Counted from the stretch's first letter, positions 7,884 to 15,448 are shown. The stretch: 64,000 nucleotides of DNA from Duganella sp. BJB476 (GCF_003416895.1 NZ_QVIO01000003.1:661653-725652), one strand, 5' to 3'. The notes: generated from the letters alone by a model not told the origin. Numbers and translations are program-made.

Positions 7884-8995
7884 GCAAGGAATGCCTCCGC
7901 CGCCAATTTCATTCTAACTGACACTTGATCTTCACGCGCGGTAGCTTTCCCAACTGCCGCCAAATAAGACGAATTCTTTACTAGATTTTCATATATTTCT
8001 TTTAATTGGCCAGGCAAAAAATCACGTCCTTCAGCCAGTCTCGTTGCAACACCTACCATGACAGATTCGAAGACCGCAACATTGAATGCCCGTTGCAAAC
8101 GAAAAGCCTTTTTTCCTATTTCAGCCACTATAAGATCAATTGCGGAAATAAAAGCATGTCTAATTATTTCTTCTGATTGCCGGCTAAGATCAGAATTAAA
8201 TTGAGCATATTTCGTTAAAAAATCTTTCATCGGACTCTTATATGTTCCAAGAGAAAACCGCATAGCCAAAAATCGGAGTATCAACTCCTGATCCTTTAGC
8301 GTTTTCGACGGCTTCCCAAATACTGAACGCCACGACGGGGTACTATTTAAGTCTCGCACCAAATACATGAGAGGTCCGGGCGCTAATGCCACACGAATTT
8401 CATGAGGGGAAAGCTGAGTACCGCCGGAATTCAATCTTTCAAAAAGGGAATATACACTTGCCAAATCCTGCGCGTTTTTAGTTTTTCTAATAACAGTCGC
8501 ATGGATAATTGCGTCATCCAAAGTTCTTCGATTTTCCTCATCTAGAGTCTTATACGTTAATCCAACAAACTCCGACTGGACATGCTCCAGTGAAAATTCT
8601 TTCTTATTCAGAATTCCGCTATAGAACGCCGCCAGAGTTAATAACCTTTGCTGTCCATCAAGAACAAGCAATCTCTTATTATTTTGCTGGACCAAAAAAA
8701 TTCCGGGGACAGGAAACCCCAAAAGCAGCGACTCAACAAATCGATCACATTGTATTTTTGACCAAACAAATTTCCGTTGAAAGGCTTCGACATCAATAGC
8801 TAAGTCATGTCCTGGATCAAAAGAAGGAACTACAATATCTTGGTTCCCCAATCGCTTCACGAGGCCATCTACAGGATAATCGGCACCGTAAAATGTTAAG
8901 TCAAATTGATACTCGACACTTTCATCAAGTATTTCGCCATCATCAATGTTTTCGGAATTTATTAAGGAATCCATAATATTTATTTTATTTTCCAA
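7880..8995 (-). CDS. DUF262 (ParB/Srx-fold, GmrSD-type) domain protein
   Basis: A 371-residue protein. The DUF262 signature is clear: FQRKFVW at 72-78 (the usual YQR-x-YVW block) and LDGQQRLLTL with D113-G-Q-Q-R117. This fold binds or hydrolyses nucleotides and is found in the modification-dependent nuclease GmrSD and several anti-phage systems. The HNH DUF1607 nuclease half of GmrSD is not present. Instead the gene is coupled to a HEPN gene by a four-base overlap. The C-terminal half (about 180-371) is helical and unassigned. It is probably a defence or toxin-antitoxin unit. Confidence 0.82.
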   Translation of the reverse strand: MENKINIMDSLINSENIDDGEILDESVEYQFDLTFYGADYPVDGLVKRLGNQDIVVPSFDPGHDLAIDVEAFQRKFVWSKIQCDRFVESLLLGFPVPGIFLVQQNNKRLLVLDGQQRLLTLAAFYSGILNKKEFSLEHVQSEFVGLTYKTLDEENRRTLDDAIIHATVIRKTKNAQDLASVYSLFERLNSGGTQLSPHEIRVALAPGPLMYLVRDLNSTPSWRSVFGKPSKTLKDQELILRFLAMRFSLGTYKSPMKDFLTKYAQFNSDLSRQSEEIIRHAFISAIDLIVAEIGKKAFRLQRAFNVAVFESVMVGVATRLAEGRDFLPGQLKEIYENLVKNSSYLAAVGKATAREDQVSVRMKLAAEAFLA

Positions 8996-9044
8996 TGTGC
9001 CAGTTTAAATAATATAGAATTTGGCAATTTATTAAGTTATTATA

Positions 9045-9079
9045 AAATCCTCTATCCAAAAAAAGGAATTAGAGGATTT
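9045..9079. promoter_or_regulatory. Inverted repeat upstream of the DUF262-HEPN operon
   Basis: AAATCCTCTA (9045-9054) and TAGAGGATTT (9070-9079) form a perfect 10-bp inverted repeat with a 15-base spacer. It lies 50 bases upstream of the DUF262 start and downstream of the AbiEi-like gene. It could be an operator for the DUF262-HEPN operon or a weak terminator for the gene before it. Confidence 0.35.
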
Positions 9080-9195
9080 GTCGAATCTTCCTATTACACC
9101 AAGGATAACGCCTAAATTCGGCGGCGCAAAGCTAAACATTTGCATGGCATAAAAATCTTCACTCCACCCCACTTGGTGCTGCTCAGCTCGCTAAC

Positions 9196-9861
9196 TCAAA
9201 CTTTGCATTGTGCAATTCGACGCATGACACCGGCAATCCATACCGGCGCTAAAGGAGCATCAGCCAAGAGCATGGCCTTGTCCTCCGCAGTCAACTTGGC
9301 CGTGAGCATCTCGACCACTTGGTCGTCAGTATGGACTTGCTTGAAATGACGTAACGCCTGGATAACCAAACCACTAATGCGCCCGGCCGTCGCCATATTG
9401 CGGGGAGTTGTGTGCTTCAACAAAATGCTCTGATTTCCAACGTGCACGGTACGCGACATACCATCAGTCAGAAATGCCAACTTCACTGGAACCTGCTGGG
9501 TCAGACCCAACAGATTCGCGGCATAGGCACCAGATGGTTGCAGCCGCAGGCTACCCTTGCCTGCAATTGCCTTGGCAATATCATCGGCCGATGGCAATAG
9601 CAGCCCCAAAACTGCATGTGTGCGCGGAACATCGTAAAGTCCGCGTGCCACTCGTCTAAGCGCTCCGGCGGCCGTTAACCGCGAAAGCACCTTATCCACG
9701 GCCGCACGGCTACCTAAATGAAGAAAATCTACTGGGCTGAAGACTTTCCCGGCTTCGCTTGAATTCAACACAGAGCGAATTGCCGCATCCACGCTACCGC
9801 GAGCAAGCGGATTTTCCGGCACGAGCCGACTGTGCCCAGTAGAAGTTGACGGGATGTACAT
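9196..9861 (-). CDS. AbiEi-like antitoxin / DUF6088 family protein
   Basis: About 221 residues from the ATG ending at 9861 (the frame is open 24 codons further). The N-terminal part has a winged-helix look (FSPVDFLHLGSRAAVDKVLSRLTAAGALRRVARGLYDVPR), the typical start of AbiEi/DUF6088 proteins, followed by the conserved block LQPSGAYAANLLGLTQQVP. Such proteins are transcriptional repressors and antitoxins of type IV toxin-antitoxin pairs. No AbiEii-type nucleotidyltransferase toxin follows in the next 200 bases, so this is an orphan or has an unconventional partner. Confidence 0.7.
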   Translation of the reverse strand: MYIPSTSTGHSRLVPENPLARGSVDAAIRSVLNSSEAGKVFSPVDFLHLGSRAAVDKVLSRLTAAGALRRVARGLYDVPRTHAVLGLLLPSADDIAKAIAGKGSLRLQPSGAYAANLLGLTQQVPVKLAFLTDGMSRTVHVGNQSILLKHTTPRNMATAGRISGLVIQALRHFKQVHTDDQVVEMLTAKLTAEDKAMLLADAPLAPVWIAGVMRRIAQCKV

Positions 9862-10211
9862 GTCAGGAAATATAGCACGTTTTTCTGACAACTCGACTGG
9901 ATATTGAAGTTCAATCCCCAGCAAAGTCGGCACTACAACTCAACTTTAAGCGCCGGTCCTCCGGTTAACAACAATACGTTTCCATGACAAGTACAACCAA
10001 AATCGCTCGTAAAATCGGGCCTCAAGTTGCCAAAGAGCACGTATCACAAAGGCTGCTACCTACAACTAAATCACAACTTGCAATATGCAATTTACAAAAT
10101 TCCAACAATTTTCCTGGCAACAAAAATTTCCACGTTATAATTTGCAATACCATCATCAAGACAGACCAAGTCTAAATGACAACAAATACCAAAATACTAT
10201 AGAGATACATT
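9862..10211. other. AT-rich intergenic region upstream of the retron-associated genes
   Basis: About 350 bases between the divergent AbiEi-like gene and the 66-residue gene. Short open frames here lack protein-like composition and ribosome-binding sites. The region must hold the promoters for both directions. I see no clear sigma70 hexamer pair or hairpin that I would defend. Confidence 0.35.
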
Positions 10212-10412
10212 ATGGAACAATTAATTGAATGGATTAAAGGCCACATCCTCGAAATTGCAATTCCAACTTCTCTTGCTATTGGACTTGTCGTAATACGTGT
10301 CCGTAGCATTCAGGCAAAAATTCGAGGGAAAAACAACAATAACCAAGTCGCGGGTCGCGACATAAAGAACTCGACAATACGGGGCAAAAAAAATAAGGTA
10401 AACATCAAATAA
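10212..10412 (+). CDS. Small single-pass membrane protein linked to the retron
   Basis: A 66-residue protein. Residues about 12-30 are one hydrophobic helix (LEIAIPTSLAIGLVVIRV), followed by a basic, Asn-rich tail with QVAGRDIKNSTIRGKKNKVNI. A very similar short motif (QLAGESIANVEVKGNSNNIFI) opens the next gene, 68 bases downstream. That suggests the two proteins share an oligomerisation or docking element. No family was recognised. The position directly upstream of the Rossmann-like protein and the retron RT suggests one operon. GAGA about eight bases upstream is a weak ribosome-binding site. Confidence 0.6.
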   Translation: MEQLIEWIKGHILEIAIPTSLAIGLVVIRVRSIQAKIRGKNNNNQVAGRDIKNSTIRGKKNKVNIK

Positions 10413-10479
10413 TTCGTGAAAAAGTATAAAGACAATTTATATTATTACAAATAAATTGCTAAACGAATCCAAAAATAAA

Positions 10480-11106
10480 ATGCTCAGCCTCATTCGTTCA
10501 ATATTCAATAGCAAAAATCGCAAAACTCAGCTTGCCGGCGAATCGATTGCAAACGTCGAGGTAAAAGGGAATAGCAATAATATATTCATCAACTCTCATG
10601 GTCTCGATGACGAATTATCTATGGTTTCCGCAGCGCGGAAATATAAGATTCTTCTGTGCATACCATCTTCTGAAAAAAAACGTCATAAGTGGATTGAGTT
10701 CTCCCAGAAATTAGCTACGGCGTTGAGAGACAAAGGCTTCGAAATAGTTGAAGCTGGCCATTTGGTGCCACGGGAGAAAGAAGAGTTTATATATCTAGCA
10801 GAACAAAGAGAGCTCATGGACAAGAGCTGTCAAGCCCTGCTAATTCTTGCATGTGACAATACTACTTTAAGCCAACTCACGCATTTAACAAGTGTGGTAT
10901 TAGGAAAAAATAGAACAAGAAAAGAAATTGTTGTCGTGCAAGATGAAAAACTTATTAGCGGAGAGAAATATTTTGAAGAAGGCGCACTAAAGGCAGTTCA
11001 AGCCATGGGAAAAGTCATTGAGACGCCGTCCGGCAAAGTACCGTCATTAGATCTAATAGATGAAATTGTGAGTATTTTCACCACATACCGCCATGTGATG
11101 CGTTAG
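10480..11106 (+). CDS. Retron-associated Rossmann-like protein, candidate effector
   Basis: 208 residues from the ATG at 10480; a TTG at 10456 would add eight residues, and neither start has a good ribosome-binding site. Near the N-terminus is the QLAGESIANVEVKGNSNNIFI motif shared with the 66-residue protein upstream. Then comes an alpha/beta domain with alternating strands and helices (KILLCIPS, helix, FEIVEAG, helix ending ELMDKS, CQALLILA). This is Rossmann-like, of the broad class that includes nucleoside deoxyribosyltransferase, TIR and SLOG domains. No exact family was recognised. It precedes the RT gene by 29 bases, where retron effectors are commonly found. Effector function is inferred. 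Confidence 0.65.
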   Translation: MLSLIRSIFNSKNRKTQLAGESIANVEVKGNSNNIFINSHGLDDELSMVSAARKYKILLCIPSSEKKRHKWIEFSQKLATALRDKGFEIVEAGHLVPREKEEFIYLAEQRELMDKSCQALLILACDNTTLSQLTHLTSVVLGKNRTRKEIVVVQDEKLISGEKYFEEGALKAVQAMGKVIETPSGKVPSLDLIDEIVSIFTTYRHVMR

Positions 11107-11135
11107 CATTACCTGAATATTCTTCCCGATAAAAA

Positions 11136-12569
11136 ATGAGCCACACAAGAATAAATGAATCTATTTTGCTTTGGGCGATTGGGGTGATTCAACCAGGATC
11201 ACCGGCCGAAGCAATTGAAATTATTGAAAAGGCAACAAAATCAAAGCTTCCTCCTGGTTCGGCTGAAGGTATCACTCTTCAATGTGAACATTACGTGCAA
11301 CGAGGTTTGTTGCGGCTAGTTCATAAGAAGAAGAATTGGTACAGCCTAACCCATCTTGGGGACGTAAGTATCCCAAAAGTATTGCGACGTCGAAGAGATA
11401 GAATCCGATTGTTCTTGCTAAAAAATACGTGGCAATCTAGAATTGCCGATGTAGGCGCGCCAGTCATGCAGAAGTCGGTCGATGTTTCGTCGACCATGCA
11501 AAACAGTGGTGAGTACGTACAAGAAGTTCCGCGGCCAACGAAAAGTTGTAACCGCGGCGAGCGCGGTCACGAACGTTTTCGTTGGCCGCGGATCTACGAG
11601 CAGATGACTAAAGGATCTGGTTCTGCTAACGGTGCGCCTACCCCTCCCGTTACACCTAATCCACTCACTTTCTACACCTTCTCTGGAAAGCATCGCGGAG
11701 AAATTGAAAACCCCTATCCTATTAATGCGCGTGAACTATCGTTAGCCATTGGGATTAGCGCGCGGCTAATTACGTCCATAGCAAAAATACCTGAGAAACA
11801 TTATCGACGTTTCAAAATACCAAAAGCAAATGGCAGCTTTAGAAATATCGCCTCGCCGAAATTGTTCTTGAAGGTTATTCAGTACTGGCTAAAAGACTAT
11901 CTTTTATTCAGGTTACCAATACATGAAACGTGTTTTTCCTTTATAAAAAACGTATCCATTGAAGATAACGCAAGTCCGCATACAAAAATGGCATACGTAG
12001 GAACCATTGACATCGAGGACTATTTTGGTTCAATTAAGGTAACAGCCGTTCAATCCGTCCTAAAAAGAGCAGGATTTACAGCATCGGCTTCCAGAATTAT
12101 ATCCAAACTTGTCACTTTAGATGACGCACTTCCTCAAGGTGCCCCAACCAGTCCTATTATATCCAACACATTTTTATTTAGATTTGACGAATTTATTTCT
12201 AGGTGGTGTAAAACCCATGAGTGTACTTACACCCGATATGCGGATGATGTGACAATTAGCGGGATGAATAAGAGTTCAGTATTGCAGTGTATTGATCGAG
12301 CCGAAATATTGCTAAACAGGTATGGACTAAAGCTCAATTCTAAAAAAACACGCATACAGAGTCAGAGTACTCGCCAAGTAGTTACTGGATTAACAGTTAA
12401 TGAATTAGCCCAGCCGTCTCGCGAACAACGACGCAAGGTTAGAGCGATGCTCCATAACTATCAAATTGGGAAATTAAATGATCCCAAAGAAATCCAACGG
12501 CTAAGGGGCTGGATTAGTTATTTTCGATCGTTTGATCATCTTAAAGAAATTTTCCAGATGCCTGCGTAG
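11136..12569 (+). CDS. Winged-helix/retron reverse transcriptase (RT core may start at 11604)
   Basis: An open frame of 477 codons. Residues 1-100 look like a winged-helix domain (ends YSLTHLGD then a run of arginines). Residues from about 178 are a retron RT: NASPH at 278-282 matches the retron NAxxH motif, first catalytic Asp at D292 (IDIEDYF), QGAPTSP at 334-340, catalytic YADD at 368-371, and VTG at 416-418. The 64 codons between the two domains coincide with the predicted msr-msd RNA (11451-11641). An in-frame ATG at 11604 gives a 321-residue RT, the usual size for stand-alone retron RTs, though its ribosome-binding site is weak. The product may be one fusion or two proteins. RT makes msDNA from the neighbouring RNA. 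Confidence 0.9.
   Translation: MSHTRINESILLWAIGVIQPGSPAEAIEIIEKATKSKLPPGSAEGITLQCEHYVQRGLLRLVHKKKNWYSLTHLGDVSIPKVLRRRRDRIRLFLLKNTWQSRIADVGAPVMQKSVDVSSTMQNSGEYVQEVPRPTKSCNRGERGHERFRWPRIYEQMTKGSGSANGAPTPPVTPNPLTFYTFSGKHRGEIENPYPINARELSLAIGISARLITSIAKIPEKHYRRFKIPKANGSFRNIASPKLFLKVIQYWLKDYLLFRLPIHETCFSFIKNVSIEDNASPHTKMAYVGTIDIEDYFGSIKVTAVQSVLKRAGFTASASRIISKLVTLDDALPQGAPTSPIISNTFLFRFDEFISRWCKTHECTYTRYADDVTISGMNKSSVLQCIDRAEILLNRYGLKLNSKKTRIQSQSTRQVVTGLTVNELAQPSREQRRKVRAMLHNYQIGKLNDPKEIQRLRGWISYFRSFDHLKEIFQMPA
11451..11641 (+). ncRNA. Retron msr-msd non-coding RNA embedded in the RT reading frame
   Basis: Parts in order: a1 GTAGGCGCGCC (11451-11461), pairing with a2 GGTGCGCCTAC (11631-11641) over 11 bp with one G-U. 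An msr hairpin with stem GGTCGA/TCGACC (11477-11482, 11490-11495) and loop TGTTTCG resembles the GUUUCG-loop hairpin of retron Ec86. The msd hairpin at 11529-11591 has a perfect 16-bp outer stem (arms 11529-11544 and 11576-11591), then short inner pairs, an ACCGCG/CGCGGT apical stem and a 5-base loop. The canonical AGC branching triplet right after a1 is not obvious; AGTC follows instead. Boundaries are predicted by eye. Confidence 0.75.
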
Positions 12570-12696
12570 ATTTACCGGACCGCTGTCGTATTGCCAATAT
12601 TTTGTCTATTCGTGTATTTATTCAGGATATTTTATGTGATTAAAAAAATGACTACAGATTCTTAATAGGATATAAGCAAATTAAATGGAATTTATT

Positions 12697-14520
12697 TCAC
12701 CGGGAAGGCCCAAGTAACCGCCCATATTGCTGGTCTTGCTGTGTAGCCCGGCCCTTCGTCCATTCCTGCGCTAACCGAGCCAAATAAGCTGTTGCCGCTG
12801 GGGCGACTTGTCCCAGAGATTCCTCCACTAAGACGAACGGATGCCTTCTGCCTGTGCGAAGCAACTGCTGGTTGGTGAAGCCAGCCAGTCGACCATCGGT
12901 GCGACTGACGGCATTCCCCCCAAGACGGCCAAGACCTTGCACCAGCACCTCTGCTGCTCGTCCGCGCACTTGGTCTGCCAATGGATGCTGGGACAGCTTC
13001 ACCCACGCTTGGTATTGTTCTTTCCCCGTTTCCGCGACCATTGCAGGGGAAAAGCCCCGTTCACGCAACGTCTGCAAATCATTCTTTTTCAAGCCACCCA
13101 GTATCACCAGTCCATGCTCACCATCAGGCCGTATCCAGACATCGTAGCCACGCGCATTCATGCGCTTGAGCCACGCCATGCTCTTGGCCACTTCAGCCTT
13201 GCTCCACCGCCGTTCCTCTTGCTTGCCCTGCGTCGCGTCCACCAGCGTCACCACGAAACGGTCCACACCCATTGCCGTCATTTGCCTTTGCGCTGCTTCA
13301 GCGCTGCGATCTCTGACCGCAGCAGTTCCGCTACCGCCTTTGCGTCCAGCGTGTACTGAACCGTCGGCGCTGGCGCCAGCCAAAGCCAGAATACGCTCGC
13401 GAGAATCCCCGTCATCAAGCCCGTCAGCACGGTCAGCAGGTAGTGGCTCACTTCCATCCGCTGCCCTGCCTGGTCCAATCGTTCGGCTGCTCTCTCGGCC
13501 GCTATCGTCGCATTGCGCCATGACGTGATCGCTGTCTCGACCTGTGCCCGGAATTGTTCGCCCTGCTCCCGGCTGTGCTGCCCGATCTGCTCCAGGCTTG
13601 CCCTCGTCTCGTCCGTCAACGCTGCCATCGCCTGCGCCAGCGGCTCCAATAGCGTCGCCAGTTCTTCCGCGCTGGTCAGCTTCGCCTGGCGCAGGCTCTC
13701 GATCTGCTGGTTCAGCGCTTCCACCCGCGCCGCGTTCGAGGCAGCGGCCAACTGCCGCACCGTCTCGCTCTTTGTCATAGCTCACCCCGCGTTTCGCCAG
13801 CCCCATCGGGCTGTAACCCTTCCCCAGGTCGCTGCCTTTCATCATCACGCCATCCAGCCGATACGAAAGGCCCGACATCTTGCGGCCTTCCAGCTGCGTG
13901 ACCGGCACCAGCTCGACGCCAACCGCCGCCAGGCGCTCGGCGTATTCGCTGAAGCTGTGGCAATGGGCGGCAGCGCCATCGCACAGCTGCTGCAAGCGCT
14001 GGCGCGTTGACGGCACGCCAGTGCGTAAGCCTTCCTCGATCTCACCCTTGGTCAGCGCGTGGCGCTGCACCTCGATTGATGGCGTCACGCGCTGCAGGTC
14101 AAATTCGCGCTCGATGGCGCGCATCAGCGTCTCCTGGCGTCGATAATCATGGCTGTCAGATGTAACGCCGCCATCAAAGCGGATGCGGTTCACCAGCAGG
14201 TGAATATGCTCGTGCTCCGTGTCCGTGTGACGCGTCACCAGGTACTGATTGTTCTCCAACCCCATGCCATGCAAATAACGCTGCGCCACCTGCTGCCACT
14301 GCTCGTCGCTTAAGTGCTCCCCTGGTGCCGCCGACAGCGACACATGCAGCACCGCCTTGCCCAGCTTGGGTCTCAGCTTGCGCACCTCGCCGAATTCCTT
14401 CGCCAGCTCACGCGGCGTGGTGCCGCTCATGTTGGTGTCGATGACGCGGCCGTGCTCTTTGCTCAAGTCGTAATCGAGTGCGCCACGAAAGCCCTTTCCT
14501 TTGACGGCCTTAGCGATCAT
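12697..14520 (-). CDS. mobA: Relaxase fused to RepB-type primase (MobA-like)
   Basis: A 607-residue protein. The N-terminal relaxase domain (about 1-230) has Y17 as a candidate nicking tyrosine and the metal-binding run H98-TDTEHEHIH-107 followed by LLVNR. Residues about 250-420 are a Gly/Ala/Asp/Arg-rich low-complexity linker whose DNA also encodes MobB in another frame. The C-terminal part (about 425-560: RFVVTLVD, GYDVWIRPDGEHGLVILGGL) resembles the RepB-like DNA primase domain found in RSF1010 MobA/RepB. It nicks oriT and primes replacement synthesis during mobilization by a helper conjugation system. It overlaps mobC by 11 bases. No type IV secretion genes are present. Confidence 0.85.
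   Translation of the reverse strand: MIAKAVKGKGFRGALDYDLSKEHGRVIDTNMSGTTPRELAKEFGEVRKLRPKLGKAVLHVSLSAAPGEHLSDEQWQQVAQRYLHGMGLENNQYLVTRHTDTEHEHIHLLVNRIRFDGGVTSDSHDYRRQETLMRAIEREFDLQRVTPSIEVQRHALTKGEIEEGLRTGVPSTRQRLQQLCDGAAAHCHSFSEYAERLAAVGVELVPVTQLEGRKMSGLSYRLDGVMMKGSDLGKGYSPMGLAKRGVSYDKERDGAAVGRCLERGAGGSAEPADREPAPGEADQRGRTGDAIGAAGAGDGSVDGRDEGKPGADRAAQPGAGRTIPGTGRDSDHVMAQCDDSGRESSRTIGPGRAADGSEPLPADRADGLDDGDSRERILALAGASADGSVHAGRKGGSGTAAVRDRSAEAAQRQMTAMGVDRFVVTLVDATQGKQEERRWSKAEVAKSMAWLKRMNARGYDVWIRPDGEHGLVILGGLKKNDLQTLRERGFSPAMVAETGKEQYQAWVKLSQHPLADQVRGRAAEVLVQGLGRLGGNAVSRTDGRLAGFTNQQLLRTGRRHPFVLVEESLGQVAPAATAYLARLAQEWTKGRATQQDQQYGRLLGPSR
13278..13778 (-). CDS. MobB-like membrane protein nested inside the relaxase gene
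   Basis: A 166-residue protein read from a second frame within the relaxase gene. It looks like a true protein: residues about 10-108 are a long amphipathic helical/coiled-coil stretch rich in Ala, Glu, Gln and Arg, then a transmembrane helix at 112-134 (YLLTVLTGLMTGILASVFWLWL) and a basic C-terminus. MobB of RSF1010-type plasmids is likewise nested inside mobA, has a membrane helix, and stabilises the relaxosome and its contact with the transfer channel. The overlapping relaxase segment is low-complexity, as expected if MobB is the constrained frame. Confidence 0.75.
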   Translation of the reverse strand: MTKSETVRQLAAASNAARVEALNQQIESLRQAKLTSAEELATLLEPLAQAMAALTDETRASLEQIGQHSREQGEQFRAQVETAITSWRNATIAAERAAERLDQAGQRMEVSHYLLTVLTGLMTGILASVFWLWLAPAPTVQYTLDAKAVAELLRSEIAALKQRKGK

Positions 14521-14902
14521 CGTCGGTCGCCTCCACGCCGAGCAAGGCTTGGCGCAAGCGCTGCGTCTCCGTCAGCAAGCGCGCTAACAAGGCGTCGGCC
14601 ACCGTCACCTTGCGCCCTTCGTTAGCCAAGCGTGTGAGCTGGTTCAGGTTCGACGCCAGGCGCGCCAGTTCGACGTACTGCTCTCGGTTGATCGCAGCGA
14701 CGGGGGGCGACGGCAAACGCCGTGATAGCGCGGCGGTCCGCAGCCATTGGGCCGGTTTCATATGCATGGCGGCGGAACGTTCGCACAGCGTGGCGTATTC
14801 GGTGATGGAGACGCGCACACCGATGACGGCGGTGCGCACGGCGGCAGGGTCGCCTTTACGGCGGCCGCCCTTGGACTTGCGAGGAGTGAGGTCGGTATTC
14901 AT
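14510..14902 (-). CDS. mobC: MobC-like relaxosome accessory protein
   Basis: 130 residues from the ATG ending at 14902; the frame continues upstream but the added residues are not MobC-like. It has a basic N-terminus (TPRKSKGGRRKGD), a ribbon-helix-helix-like segment (TAVIGVRVSITEYATLCERSAAMHMKPAQWLRTAAL), and the MobC block REQYVELARLASNLNQLTRLANEG. MobC proteins bind oriT and help the relaxase open it. It overlaps mobA by 11 bases, so the two are co-expressed, and oriT is expected just upstream. Confidence 0.85.
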   Translation of the reverse strand: MNTDLTPRKSKGGRRKGDPAAVRTAVIGVRVSITEYATLCERSAAMHMKPAQWLRTAALSRRLPSPPVAAINREQYVELARLASNLNQLTRLANEGRKVTVADALLARLLTETQRLRQALLGVEATDDDR

Positions 14903-15448
14903 CACACGGCCTGGCGGGCTTTGGTGAGCGAAGCGAATGCAGTTAGGCGAGCGCAGCGAGAGTAGCCCCGCAGGGCAAGCCACGTTTGAGTGAAACGAAA
15001 ACATGGCTTGCTCCTAGCCCGACGGCACATCCCCTACCACTGTAAACGGACTGTGCCGTTACACGCTGAGCCGCATCAAACGTCGGAGGTGTCGCACCGT
15101 CCGCAGCACCCAAGGTGCCACCACGACAAGGTATGCAACGCCGCAGAGTTTCCGACACGACAGCCGCACCATGGCAGATTGCGCGGCATCCACTTTGCGG
15201 CGCGTCAAATGCACTGCGGAATCTCGACGGCCGCTGCGCTCGCTCAACATTTTCACTACGCCGCCGACCAGAATAGCAACAGGCAGCCGCAACGGCGCGG
15301 CGCCTTTCCACAGCAAGGCCTCGCACCATGCGCATCTTCAACATCGACCAAGCACAAGCCTTTCTCAGAATGCACAAAGAAGTGCTGCGCAATCAGGTCA
15401 CGCCAAGCCAACTTTCTCTGAAATGAATACCGACCAGTGGAGGCCAAT
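14903..15448. other. Non-coding region between mobC and the AlpA gene; probable oriT region
   Basis: About 545 bases with no believable gene: the open frames here have shadow composition and no ribosome-binding sites. It lies between divergently oriented mobC and the alpA-like gene, which is where oriT usually sits in such elements. The clearest structure is the inverted repeat at 15022-15059, listed separately. A small GCACC-CAA-GGTGC hairpin lies further right. Confidence 0.45.
15022..15059. other. Candidate oriT inverted repeat
   Basis: ACGGCACA (15022-15029) and TGTGCCGT (15052-15059) are a perfect 8-bp inverted repeat with a 22-base spacer, about 120 bases upstream of mobC. Relaxases of this class nick next to such repeats. 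No known nic sequence was recognised, so this rests on symmetry and position. Confidence 0.35.

Noticed and set aside
9984..10175. Possible 63-residue gene upstream of the retron genes
   Set aside because: Asn/Thr/Lys-rich chance frame in AT-rich DNA with no domain, start signal or coupling to the next gene.
11431..11447. GGCAAT/ATTGCC hairpin just before a1 as part of the msr
   Set aside because: It lies outside the a1/a2 pairing, so it is probably not in the mature retron RNA, though it could affect its expression.
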